Below are positions 16,521-25,800 of a stretch of 32,786 nucleotides of DNA, piece after piece (within the stretch, counting starts at the first letter, position 1; each line of letters opens with the position of its first letter). The notes under the pieces are model-generated. The model ran no database searches, was not told the origin of the DNA, and saw only the letters and a list, made by a program, of their open reading frames with translations. The translations under genes were made by a program, and so were the position numbers. The DNA comes from Methanobrevibacter thaueri (GTDB taxonomy: Archaea; Methanobacteriota; Methanobacteria; Methanobacteriales; Methanobacteriaceae): positions 1-32,786 of the forward strand of contig SUTL01000016.1 of NCBI GenBank assembly GCA_015062925.1, in the 5' to 3' direction.

Positions 16521-17147
16521 TTAGATATTCTTTTTAATATAATATCCTAAATAAACCCCAAAGTATGCTGCAACAGAAATTAAAAGAACCATTAAAACAA
16601 TCTTAAAAAAACCACTTAAATCCACAGATGAAAAACCAGAAGCAGGATATGAAGATCCAAACCCGGAACTACTACCACCGGGAGAAATTGAGGATAATAC
16701 TGTAGTAAAACCGGTTAAAAATGTGAAAACCAAACCAAAAACACTTAATAAAACAGCGAAAATACTACCGGTAAACACAGAAAAATTAGGTAAAACATAG
16801 GATTGGTCTTTACAGGTGTAATAACCAGTGAACATTGCTGCGAAAAATACTGAAAACACTACTGTTAACAGTAAAAAGGTTAAAAAATCAATCCATGCAT
16901 TTTTTAAAAACAAAGACCAGAACAGGGAATCGACAAATAAGAAAACCCCGAATATTATGAATGAAAATATAATTACAGGAATATTAGTTTTTTCCTTTAA
17001 ATTTGTGAAAAATGATTTATTTTCATTAATTATAATATTGGTTGTGTCTGTTTTTTCATTTAAATCAAAACCGCATTCTGAGCAGAATTCTGCTTCATCA
17101 TCAATTTCAAATCCACAATTAGGACAGTGTTTAATAATTTTCAACAT
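16521..17147 (-). CDS. zinc-ribbon membrane protein
   Basis: About 208 residues. Residues 7-27 form a double zinc-ribbon of the CPNCG and CSECG type. After a short linker come four hydrophobic segments, at about 55-75, 85-110, 125-150 and 180-205. A Ser/Gly-rich loop lies before the last one. Such zinc-ribbon plus DUF-type membrane proteins are common in Methanobacteria and have no assigned biochemical role. The longest frame begins at a GTG that is itself part of the ribosome binding site (AGAGGTGATT); ATG 17147 is the realistic start. The protein is probably in the cytoplasmic membrane with the ribbon facing inward. Confidence 0.75.
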   Translation of the reverse strand: MLKIIKHCPNCGFEIDDEAEFCSECGFDLNEKTDTTNIIINENKSFFTNLKEKTNIPVIIFSFIIFGVFLFVDSLFWSLFLKNAWIDFLTFLLLTVVFSVFFAAMFTGYYTCKDQSYVLPNFSVFTGSIFAVLLSVFGLVFTFLTGFTTVLSSISPGGSSSGFGSSYPASGFSSVDLSGFFKIVLMVLLISVAAYFGVYLGYYIKKNI

Positions 17148-17225
17148 AATCACCTCTACTATTAATATCTTGTGATTAAGTTACATATATAATTTTATCC
17201 ACAAAAAAAATATGATGATGGGATT

Positions 17226-18074
17226 TTAGATTATCATACAGATTACCATTACAAACATTGCAAGTAATGCAAAAATGTTAAACTCATGCGGTGGTGTTTT
17301 AAACTCATCATTAATAACAGTTGATGTTAAATTATCATCATCAGATTCATCATCAAACTCATTAAAGAATAAGATATTGTAATAATCATTATAATCAGTT
17401 ATTGCAAAACATCCACTTGCAAAGTAGCATGTAAAACAGTGCATTCGTGTTGCGTTTTCAAAGCTTTCACTTTCATTCCAGGTGTAGTTTGCACTTACAT
17501 TACCGTAGTTGTTCAGGTAATAGATTATCATGAATGAGAAGTATTCTGTTTGGTTTTGTGTTAGGTTGTATTTTGCAAATGTTGATGTTATTGAGTCGTA
17601 TATTTTCTGGTATGTTTCATATCCTTCGAGGTTTGGGTTTAGTGTGTAGTTTTCTGGGTTTTTGAGGTATGTTTGGTATTGTGTTTGGAATTCTTGTGTG
17701 TTTGTCCAGTTGGAGGTGTTGTTTCCGTAGTTTTCAAGGTAGTATGGTATGTCTATTGATAATATTTGAAAGTCTGTGATGTTTTCATTATCATATTCAA
17801 AATCCTCATCATCATCTATATCCCAGTCATCATCATCTTCATCTTCGTCTATATCCTCATCATCCATGTCCCAATCATCATCTTCGTCTTCATCTATATC
17901 CTCATCATCCATGTCCCAGTCATCGTCATCTTCACTACTGATTTTAACAATTCCTGAATCATCATTAACTCCATTATCCAAATCAGTATGTTGTGAAGCA
18001 CTGATTGAAGTGGCAGTAAGGAATATGATGAGTAATATAATGGTTATTTTTAAAATATTATTAATATATTTCAA
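17226..18074 (-). CDS. secreted/membrane-anchored acidic-repeat protein
   Basis: 282 residues. Residues 1-27 are a signal peptide; residues 264-282 are a C-terminal membrane helix. Residues 48-95 are an extreme acidic tract made of 15-residue units DDDWDMDDEDIDEDE, two full and one partial. Residues 100-260 have many N-x-S/T sequons and Tyr/Asn-rich text and form a probable globular exported domain with three Cys near 214-222. The start is TTG 18074 with GAGGTGA 7 nt upstream. A divalent-cation binding function is a reasonable guess for the acidic tract, but no family is recognised. Likely an anchored surface glycoprotein. Confidence 0.75.
   Translation of the reverse strand: MKYINNILKITIILLIIFLTATSISASQHTDLDNGVNDDSGIVKISSEDDDDWDMDDEDIDEDEDDDWDMDDEDIDEDEDDDDWDIDDDEDFEYDNENITDFQILSIDIPYYLENYGNNTSNWTNTQEFQTQYQTYLKNPENYTLNPNLEGYETYQKIYDSITSTFAKYNLTQNQTEYFSFMIIYYLNNYGNVSANYTWNESESFENATRMHCFTCYFASGCFAITDYNDYYNILFFNEFDDESDDDNLTSTVINDEFKTPPHEFNIFALLAMFVMVICMII
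17802..17927 (-). repeat. 45-nt tandem repeat coding the Asp/Glu/Trp tract
   Basis: Units at 17883-17927 and 17838-17882 are nearly identical at the DNA level, with a third, partial unit to about 17802. The period is 45 nt, so copy-number changes would keep the frame. Confidence 0.85.
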
Positions 18075-18153
18075 CTTAAGTTCACCTCACTATAATTAAA
18101 ATATATTTGAAAACATGATATTTAAAACTAACCCCAAAAAAAAGAAAATTGGT

Positions 18154-19011
18154 TTAAAAAGAAAAAGATTTAAACCAATCCAAAAATGAATCCAGGGAAA
18201 AACCATCCCCAGAACCAGTATCATTTAAAAAACCACTAACCTGATCCTTATAATAATTAACATCACCCTGAACATTCTGAACCTGCTCAATAGTATCAGC
18301 CAACTTATCAATATCATTATTAGTAATATTAATATTCTTATTATCAGCATAATTATTAATAATATTCACAATAGAATCATGATCAGACACATTACCACGG
18401 GAAACCTCATTCTTAACATCATCCACAAGACCGGACAAATCATCAGCATCAACACCAGAATTATTAATAATTTCAGCCTGAGTATAAATCTCATCATTAG
18501 CAGCTTCTTTAACATTATCCGGAATCTCAACATCAGTAGCCTGCTCATAAGCATTCATAATACCTGCAAGAGCAGACTCACCAGTAGCACTCACAGGACT
18601 AGTAACATAAACATGACCGGAAGTAATACCTGCAGATTTCAAGGAAGAAATATACATATCCCCGGTAATAGTAGTAATCTTAGACTTATCCACACTAACC
18701 TCCAAATTATCATTATCATTCAAATCAAGAAATGCAGAAGAATAAATCTGATTAGAAGAATAAGATTTACCAGTAATACCCTGAGAAACACTATTAACCA
18801 TATCTGCACTAATCACCTTACTTTCCACATCACCTAAATCAACATTAGTTTGAGATTTGAAAAAATCATCAACCATACTTTTATAATTGGAATTTCCATA
18901 AGTGGTTTCACCATAAGTTACAACAAGATTGGAATCAGCTGAAAAACCAACCGGCAACAACATACCTATAACAACAAAACCCAACAATAACATAATAAAC
19001 TTATTATCCAT
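18154..19011 (-). CDS. DUF1002 family secreted protein (paralogue A)
   Basis: About 285 residues. Residues 1-25 are a signal peptide ending near GFSA. The DUF1002 hallmarks follow: VVTYGETT after the signal, then ITTITGDMYISSLKSAGIT, GHVYVTSPV(S), ESALAGIMNAYEQAT, and a helical C-terminal third. DUF1002 proteins are secreted proteins of unknown function in Firmicutes and methanogens. ATG 19011 is chosen because GGAGG lies 8 nt upstream; the ATG five codons earlier overlaps that site. The downstream neighbour is the acidic-repeat protein and the upstream one, 19033, is its paralogue. Codon use matches the surroundings. Confidence 0.8.
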   Translation of the reverse strand: MDNKFIMLLLGFVVIGMLLPVGFSADSNLVVTYGETTYGNSNYKSMVDDFFKSQTNVDLGDVESKVISADMVNSVSQGITGKSYSSNQIYSSAFLDLNDNDNLEVSVDKSKITTITGDMYISSLKSAGITSGHVYVTSPVSATGESALAGIMNAYEQATDVEIPDNVKEAANDEIYTQAEIINNSGVDADDLSGLVDDVKNEVSRGNVSDHDSIVNIINNYADNKNINITNNDIDKLADTIEQVQNVQGDVNYYKDQVSGFLNDTGSGDGFSLDSFLDWFKSFSF

Positions 19012-19032
19012 AAATAAAACCTCCATTATTTT

Positions 19033-19866
19033 TTATTTAATTATATTATAAAGTGAATATTCATCAGTACAACTTCCACCACTGAAATCAGAAATACGAA
19101 GCATATAATCCCTCGCATCATCCCTCTGCATATTCACAAACAAAATCATACTCGAAAGACTATCAACATCCTCCTCACATAAAGATAAATTATCCTTAAC
19201 CACACTCTTATTAATCAACTTAACCATATCATCATAAGTACTTATATTATCCTTAACACTCTCCTTTTTAACATCCTCAACCAGATTAATCAAATCCTTC
19301 TTACTGACATTAGAATTTTCAAGAATACTGGCCTCAACACTAATTTCACAAATAACCGCTTTTTTAACATCCCCAGGAATTTCCATATTAGTAACAGACT
19401 CATAAGAATTTAAAATCTCACCTAAAGCCATCACACCATTATCCTCAACAGGACTGGTAATGAAAACCCTACCATAAGTTATACCGGCAGACCTTAGAGC
19501 AGACTCCAACATATCCGAATCAACCAAAGTAATTTTAGATGAATCAACAACAACATCCAAATCATTAGTATCATTCAAATCCGCAAGAACAGTAGTGAAA
19601 ATCTGATCACGAGAAAAACTCTCATTAAAAACACTACCATACAAATCATTAATATCCTTTGAAGTCATAATCTTATTATTAGTACTACCCACATCAACAT
19701 GAGCATGATTAACAAAATAATCATTAACAATACCTTTATACTCCAAATTAGACTGAGTAGTCTCACCATAAGTAATAACCACCGAATCAGAATCATTACC
19801 AAAACCAACCGGCAATACTAAACAAACAATGATTAAAAACATACATAATACATGAATTCTAGACAT
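19033..19866 (-). CDS. DUF1002 family secreted protein (paralogue B)
   Basis: 277 residues. Similar layout to the adjacent paralogue: signal peptide about 1-23, VVITYGETT, ITLVDSDMLESALRSAGIT, GRVFITSPV, MALGEILNSYES, and a helical C-terminal region. The two share an organisation but only moderate identity, so this is an old tandem duplication. GGAGGTGG lies upstream of the ATG with a longer spacing (about 10 nt). The gap to paralogue A is small (about 21 nt from its start), so they probably share a transcript. Function unknown; both are predicted outside the membrane. Confidence 0.78.
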   Translation of the reverse strand: MSRIHVLCMFLIIVCLVLPVGFGNDSDSVVITYGETTQSNLEYKGIVNDYFVNHAHVDVGSTNNKIMTSKDINDLYGSVFNESFSRDQIFTTVLADLNDTNDLDVVVDSSKITLVDSDMLESALRSAGITYGRVFITSPVEDNGVMALGEILNSYESVTNMEIPGDVKKAVICEISVEASILENSNVSKKDLINLVEDVKKESVKDNISTYDDMVKLINKSVVKDNLSLCEEDVDSLSSMILFVNMQRDDARDYMLRISDFSGGSCTDEYSLYNIIK

Positions 19867-20059
19867 TTAAAAAAATCCACCTCCAAAAAATATTTACTAA
19901 TCATAATTGGCCTAAGTAGTATTTAAATGTTATAGATTGAATTTAAAAAAAATGTAATATAATTTTATCCAAAATCCAAAATAAAAAAAAAAACAAACAA
20001 CAATTAAATAATAGCATATATGAATCCTATATAATTGTAAAACCAACAATTAAACCTAA

Positions 20060-20731
20060 TTAATTTATTAAACATTTTTTATGTAATATAGACTTATATA
20101 TGTCACGGTTAGTAATAAAGTTTAAGTTATTTTTATAATATTCACATTCCTCTTCAGATATTTTATTTTGAAAATTAAGAAGATTGATTTGATCAACAAT
20201 TTTTGAAAAAGTATCTAATGAAATCAAATAGGCTTCAACATTTTCTTCATCAAGATATTCAACCAAATCATTTAAATGAACTGGTTTTAAATGATAACAT
20301 GAAAATTTAATATCAATAAATTTTATGATGTTACTTATTGAAATTATATCATATGGATGATTTTTTTCATCCCCATTGTTATAGGTTACCTTACATTCTT
20401 TATACAATTTATTATATAAACAATATTTCCTGATTAAGTTATAAACTAAAACTTCTAAAAAAGCTCCTTTAATATTTCCAATATTTTTACTTAAAAATTC
20501 ATCAACATGTTCATCAAATTCATGAAAATCAAATAATGCACCTTTATTTATATAGTATTCTTTGATTTTAGAAAGATATTCCCTTCTATCTTCTTCATTT
20601 GTCATTTCAAAGATAGAAATAATATCATCTAACAAAATATCTTCTTGTGAGTTAAATGCTAAATTAGATAAATATATAACTGATTCCTCATCATGAAATG
20701 GATTAAATGTTTCTCTAAATTGAAATTTCAT
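20060..20731 (-). CDS. PD-(D/E)XK nuclease-like protein, third gene of a three-gene operon
   Basis: 223 residues. Residues 85-145 look like a PD-(D/E)XK core: helix with Glu93 (KGAFLEVLVYNLI), a loop, then P126-Y-D128 followed by a hydrophobic strand and D140-I-K142 (KFIDIKFS). The strand-turn-strand spacing of 11 residues between D128 and D140 is normal for restriction-type nucleases. The N-terminal 80 residues are acidic and helical; the C-terminus is Lys-rich. Its ATG shares a base with the stop of the SecB-like gene (TAATG), with GGGGA 7 nt upstream, so translation is coupled. A DNA- or RNA-cleaving role is inferred from motif layout. Confidence 0.55.
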   Translation of the reverse strand: MKFQFRETFNPFHDEESVIYLSNLAFNSQEDILLDDIISIFEMTNEEDRREYLSKIKEYYINKGALFDFHEFDEHVDEFLSKNIGNIKGAFLEVLVYNLIRKYCLYNKLYKECKVTYNNGDEKNHPYDIISISNIIKFIDIKFSCYHLKPVHLNDLVEYLDEENVEAYLISLDTFSKIVDQINLLNFQNKISEEECEYYKNNLNFITNRDIYKSILHKKCLIN

Positions 20732-21093
20732 TATATTTCCCCAATACTTTGTGAAAATGAAGGTAAATTCATATCTACTAAAAAAGATATGTGTTCGATT
20801 TGTTTATCAATGATAGCGATTATTTCAGAACACTTTAAAAATTCTTCTTTTGTAATCTCTTGTTCTAATTTTTCATTTGAAGTTATAATGATTCTACATT
20901 CCCACATAATATCAAAAGGCAAATCATTAGATTTTATATTATATGTTAAAAATATTTTTTGTTCATTATCTTTTGGAGGTAATATATCCAAATTTGAATT
21001 AATTTTTAATAAAATAAATCTATTTTCATTGCATTCTGGAAAATGTATTATGTTTAATTTTGTAGTTTTCACCTCAAAGTTTTTAATTTCCAT
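20731..21093 (-). CDS. SecB-like chaperone-fold protein, second gene of the operon
   Basis: About 120 residues. The strand pattern (FEVKTTKLNI, RFILLKINSNLDI, KIFLTYNIKS, WECRIIITSNE) is followed by ILF-like IAIIDKQIEHISFLVDMNLPSF. The same order of strands plus a last helix with P at its end is found in SecB and in SecB-like chaperones of toxin-antitoxin-chaperone systems. It lacks an N-terminal signal or membrane segment. AGGTGAT, overlapping the stop of the first gene, lies 4 nt before ATG 21093. The frame can be extended 3 codons to a GTG inside that site, which I reject. The chaperone assignment rests on pattern only; alternatives are an unrelated beta-sandwich. Confidence 0.45.
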   Translation of the reverse strand: MEIKNFEVKTTKLNIIHFPECNENRFILLKINSNLDILPPKDNEQKIFLTYNIKSNDLPFDIMWECRIIITSNEKLEQEITKEEFLKCSEIIAIIDKQIEHISFLVDMNLPSFSQSIGEI

Positions 21094-21098
21094 TATAA

Positions 21099-21623
21099 TC
21101 ACCTAATTTTTAATTCAACGCTTTTGTTTTTAACTAATGGTGTTCCATAATCTCGAGCTATGGTGATTGATTGGTCATTATTTAAAACAAATTTATTAGA
21201 TTCTAATTTATCTTTTAATTTATAAAATGAATTAATTAAAGATTCAAAATTATTTTCATTAAGTGCGTTTCTTAAGAAAACATCTGCAATGCCAATTATT
21301 GATTTTAAAATTTTCAAATCTTTTTCTGTGAATACTTTAATAGTGTTTTCAGTATTTTCTAAAAAGGAATCAAAAGAGTTCATATTATAAAAATCAAATT
21401 CACTTCGATCAACATTATTAACTTTAATTAATTGATTGAGAGTTGCATAATATTTTAAACGATACTGGTTAATAAATACTTTTGCTAGATTATTTATGAA
21501 ATTAGAACTTATTTTATTAAGTTGTTTTTCATAGTAACTTTTATGAGTTTCTAATAAATATGTGAAATTTTGATTATTTATAATAATCTCATCTACATCA
21601 ATAGTATCTATAAAATATTCCAT
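21099..21623 (-). CDS. unknown mostly helical protein, first gene of the operon
   Basis: 174 residues. Predominantly helical and Asn/Lys/Leu-rich, with an acidic start (MEYFIDTIDVDE), a central helical stretch LKILKSIIGIADVFLRNAL, and a short strand-rich tail ending in TPLVKNKSVELKIR. ATG 21623 has GGAGTG 7 nt upstream; the ATG five codons earlier overlaps that site. No catalytic motif is visible and I do not recognise the family. By position it could be the regulator, immunity factor or effector of the SecB-like/nuclease pair. An AT-rich promoter (AAATATATAATA) lies about 60 nt upstream. Confidence 0.6.
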   Translation of the reverse strand: MEYFIDTIDVDEIIINNQNFTYLLETHKSYYEKQLNKISSNFINNLAKVFINQYRLKYYATLNQLIKVNNVDRSEFDFYNMNSFDSFLENTENTIKVFTEKDLKILKSIIGIADVFLRNALNENNFESLINSFYKLKDKLESNKFVLNNDQSITIARDYGTPLVKNKSVELKIR

Positions 21624-21904
21624 GATATGACACTCCATAATATAGTTTAATTATTATATAAGTTATTAACTAGTATTATATATTTGTATCTATTTTTTGA
21701 AATCAATATTGTATTTTCCTCATAACTTCTTTTTTAAGTTTTTTAAACAATTTAATGATAAATCCAGGTTTAATTTTAATCATTTACTATGATTATAAAT
21801 CATTGACAAAAATTATTTGATTTGGATAATAATTAAGTTTTTGGATAACTACTCTATTTTGCATGTTATTTGAAAAATAGTGCCTGATTTTTTAGCAATA
21901 TTTT

Positions 21905-22154
21905 TTTATATTATTCAATATAAATCTCATTTAAAACAAAATTCGTTGCGGAAATTAACTCATAAAAAGCAAACCCCACAACTTTATCCTCAAATAATAT
22001 TTCTTTAAAAACATCACCAAAATCCTTAATTTAAAATAGATTCATAAATATACATATAATTTTCTTTTAAAATAGATTCAACATCCAAATAATCTGATAA
22101 ATCCTAGATAATTCCAGGATTATTATCATTTCTAATTATAAACTCCACTATCAT
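21905..22154 (-). pseudogene. broken GNAT acetyltransferase-like gene
   Basis: On the minus strand from ATG 22154 the frame reads MIVEFIIRNDNNPGII, then a TAG, then DLSDYLDVESILKENYMYIYESILN, a further stop, and after a one-base shift KDFGDVFKEILFEDKVVGFAFYELIS and NFVLNEIYIE before another stop. The segments join into the N-terminal half of a GNAT N-acetyltransferase. The strand with KVVGFAFY and the start of the NEIY-V motif are recognisable; the acetyl-CoA binding half is gone. One substitution and one frameshift plus a truncation mark it as dead. Confidence 0.65.
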
Positions 22155-22334
22155 GACCCTTCACCATATTATCAATTATATTAAATTCTTTTATTAATTA
22201 ATATAAATCAAATTTTCTCCCTAATAAATAATAATCTAAGAATAAAACCCTCCAAGAAAAATATTCATCCAGCACCTAATCAACCAAGAGTAAAAAATTC
22301 AAAATTAATAATAAACAAAATCATAATAATTCAA

Positions 22335-22802
22335 TTAATCATATAAAGCAGTCATAAAAGCAATAAGCTCCCCATCACACTCAGGACACACACATATATC
22401 CCCAATGATTAAAGGTATTTTACAACCACAACCCGGACACTCACCATAATCCTCATTTAAAGAATCAATAGCTCCCTTCAACACATTATTAATTATCCTA
22501 TACCCATATTTTTCATCTAATACTTCTTTAAAATCTTTTTCATCCCTTTTAAGAGCAGATCTAATTTCTCTAATATATGACGGGTTTTCATTATAATAAA
22601 AATGCACTTCACAATCACAATCCCTGCAGAACGAAACAATCACTCTTCCTTTTACCTCAGAACCATCACCCATATTAAATGTTAACATACCGGATTCATG
22701 TTCCACAATACAATTGGTCTGTTCATCTATAAAATAATTCAAATCACAGTCTTCTATTTCAAAACCGCATTTTTCACACATATACTGTATTAGTTCACCC
22801 AT
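22335..22802 (-). CDS. zinc-ribbon protein of unknown function downstream of the helicase gene
   Basis: About 155 residues. Two metal-binding cysteine groups are evident: CEKCGFEIEDC near residue 9 and FCRDCDC near 60, then a C-terminal ribbon with CPGCGCKIP and CVCPECDG near 120-140. Between them is a helical stretch (IREIRSALKRDEKDF). It is a soluble, acidic protein. It follows the helicase-nuclease gene by about 18 nt on the same strand, so the two are probably co-transcribed, and it may act with nucleic acids. GGGATGAT precedes ATG 22802; the frame extends 3 codons further to an ATG fused to the ribosome binding site. No family is recognised. Confidence 0.7.
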   Translation of the reverse strand: MGELIQYMCEKCGFEIEDCDLNYFIDEQTNCIVEHESGMLTFNMGDGSEVKGRVIVSFCRDCDCEVHFYYNENPSYIREIRSALKRDEKDFKEVLDEKYGYRIINNVLKGAIDSLNEDYGECPGCGCKIPLIIGDICVCPECDGELIAFMTALYD

Positions 22803-22820
22803 ATTTATCATCCCTTTTAT

Positions 22821-25800
22821 TTAATTTTTTTTACAGAAGATTCTATATGAACAGTTTTCACAGGTATCTGATTTTTTCGGGAAGTTTTTCCCATTTTTAA
22901 TTTTCCAAGCCACCTGGTTTAACATTTCCAATTCATTATTTATTTCTTTATCATTGATTTCTACAATATGCTGATAATCATTTAAAACAAAGTGAATTAT
23001 GGCTTTTTTTATTGTGTAATTTTTAAATTCAGGTAATTTTTTAATTGCTGCTGCATAAAGATGTGATTGTTTAATATATCCGTCAATATGCTTTTCATCA
23101 TATTCCGCATATTTATAATCTAGAATTATAATTTCATCCTCACCTGTTTTATATATTAAATCAATAGCACCATTTAACAGGTAATCTTTCATGTCTATTT
23201 CAAAGTCAAGTTCTGATGCTAAAACTTCCCTATTTATGGAGTATTTATTATAATAGTTAATTACATTGTTTTTAAACTCTTCGTATTCATCAGGATTATC
23301 ATTTATATCAAACATGGATTTGTAATTTTCATATGTTAAATCCGTTAATTCTTTTTTAGTTAAAATTATATTATCTATAAGTTTCAGGTTTGTTTTTTCC
23401 ATGATGTTATGGAATACTGTTCCCCTGTTTGCTGCTTTAGCACCTGGACGTGCAAAACCCATATTATAAGTTAAATCATATTTAAATGGACATGAACAGT
23501 ATTTAGTATATTTAGAATAATTTAACACTAATGTTTCTTCATCCTGATTAGTGTAATGTTCTTTTATTTCAACCTGACTTAAATCATCATAATTAAAGTT
23601 TTTAAGATGGTTTTTAATCCGGTTGATTTGTTCTGGAGGATTATTTATTGTTGAGAGAATTAATAAATCTGCAGCTCTTGTCATTGCCACATAAAGAACC
23701 CTGTCTTCTTCCTCAATATTCAATTCATTTTCCTCTTCAATTGAAATACTTTGATAAGTTAACTCACCATCACTATTTTCCTTTAAAACTGTTTTATATT
23801 CTAAACATTCATTTGGAGTGTAAAATGTGTCATTTGGGAAAATATAATCTTTTTCACGATTCGGGTCTTTAGGAATCATTGGGAATTTATCTTTTTGAAG
23901 AGAAGTGATAATTGTCACTGGAAATTCCAATCCTTTAGCTGCATGAATAGTCATTAACTGAACACCACTACCATCATCATGATATGAATCATAATTTTCA
24001 ATAGAAAATTTTAAAAAATATAATAAACCCCTAATATCTGTTTCAGATATGAATGACTGGTAATTGGATATTGTTTGTGTTAACAGTGCAAGATTTGCAA
24101 TTTCTTTATAATTATTTTCAACATCCACAAACCAATCACCTAATGATACCAGTTCATAAAAAACTTCTAGGATTGTTGGTGGTTCATCGGATTTAACTTT
24201 TGTGCGAATACCTTCGAGTTTTTTGAAAAATTCCTTATCATTTTCATTTTCAATTTCTTCCAAATCAACAACCGGCATACTGATTTTTTTAAACATTTCA
24301 ATTAATGTATCCTGAGTTTTATTCTTTTTAATTGTATGAGGTGCTTTTGCAACACCATCACCTTCTCTTTTCCTGAAATCAGGTTCAATCTCCATAATCC
24401 TATTATAAAAAGCCTCCTGTAAACTATTCAAATAATCCTTTGTTGATTTATCAAAGGATATTTTAAAGTAATCACTGCAAAAAGCATTGAAATTCAAATC
24501 ACTGGATTTATCAAGCTCATCTTTTGAAGGCACATAACCCATATTTGTTCTGCGTGAAACATACCATAACATACTAATCACAGATTTAACTTCAGCTTGT
24601 CTGGATAAATCAGATTGTCCCCTGAAAGAAAAAGTAATATCCTCATCACAATTGAATTTATTAATTAAATATTCAATTGTTTTATCCGAATGCTTACGAT
24701 ATAAAACTGCAACATCAGAATAATCCCGGATTAAATCATTATCCTTTAAAAAACAGATAATATCATATATTTTATCCGCTTCTTCTTTACTGTCCTTATT
24801 TTCAACTAAAAAATTAGGATTATTATAATCCTTACCGGCACTCACCATATGTTTTTGAGAAGTTTCTTTTCTTTGAGGAGAAATAAACGCTTCAGTTAAA
24901 TTAACAATACCCTCAGTAGAGCGATAATTAACATCCAAACTCATACAATCAGGATTATCCAACCGAATAAGTTCATCGAAAAAATCATTAAAAGAACTTC
25001 TGAAAGCATAAATATGCTGATCAACATCACCAACAGCAGTGAAATAATCACAATCCCTTCTTAAAACCTCAAAAATCCTAAACTGCAACGGATCAGTATC
25101 CTGAAACTCATCAACAAAAACAGTTTTAAACCTAATACTAGAATCACACTCCAATTCCCTTAAAGCCTTCAACTGCAAAGTATCATAATCAACATAATTA
25201 AACTCATCCAACAACCTCAAATACTTAGGATAAGCCTTTGCAACCTGCAAATACCTTGCATTATACCATGAATTAGAAAAAACATCCTCCTCATCATACA
25301 ATGAATCCTCTTTTTTAAGATCCTTTTTAATAGGCTTATCATGATCATCAATACGTTTTTTAGAAAAATAATCCATAGACCCAACAAAATCAATATACTC
25401 CTTAGAAATAACCCTCGAACCACTAATCCTTTTAATTAAATCCTCTGAATTAACATTAAAACAAGCATACTCGCCAAATTTATTTAAAACACTAGGTAAC
25501 TGATAGTCAAAAACACAAGCCTCATCAACAAAACCAAGTTCCTTTTTATACTTCTGAATAAACAATGACTTCTTCTCAGAAGTATCATCATCCAACAAAG
25601 TCACAGCCTGATTTTTAGATTTAAGATACTCCAAACAAAAAGAATGAATAGTGGAAATCTGCATTTTCAAAACAACACTATTAGAAAGCTTCTCCCTTAA
25701 CTTAGTTTTCAAATTATCAGCAGCTTTAGTTGTAAAAGTAATAACAAGAAAAGACTCAGGATCAACACCCCTATTAATCAACTCCACAATCCTAGAAACA

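Noticed and set aside
16329-16550. 73-codon frame on the plus strand
   Set aside because: No ribosome binding site, low-complexity composition, and it overlaps the end of the zinc-ribbon membrane protein gene.
17776-18099. Ser-rich frame on the plus strand
   Set aside because: It is antisense to the acidic repeat; the poly-Ser is the complement of Asp codons.
22090-22154. In-frame TAG read as pyrrolysine
   Set aside because: The same frame contains further stops and a frameshift, and Methanobacteriales are not known to use pyrrolysine; a pseudogene is simpler.
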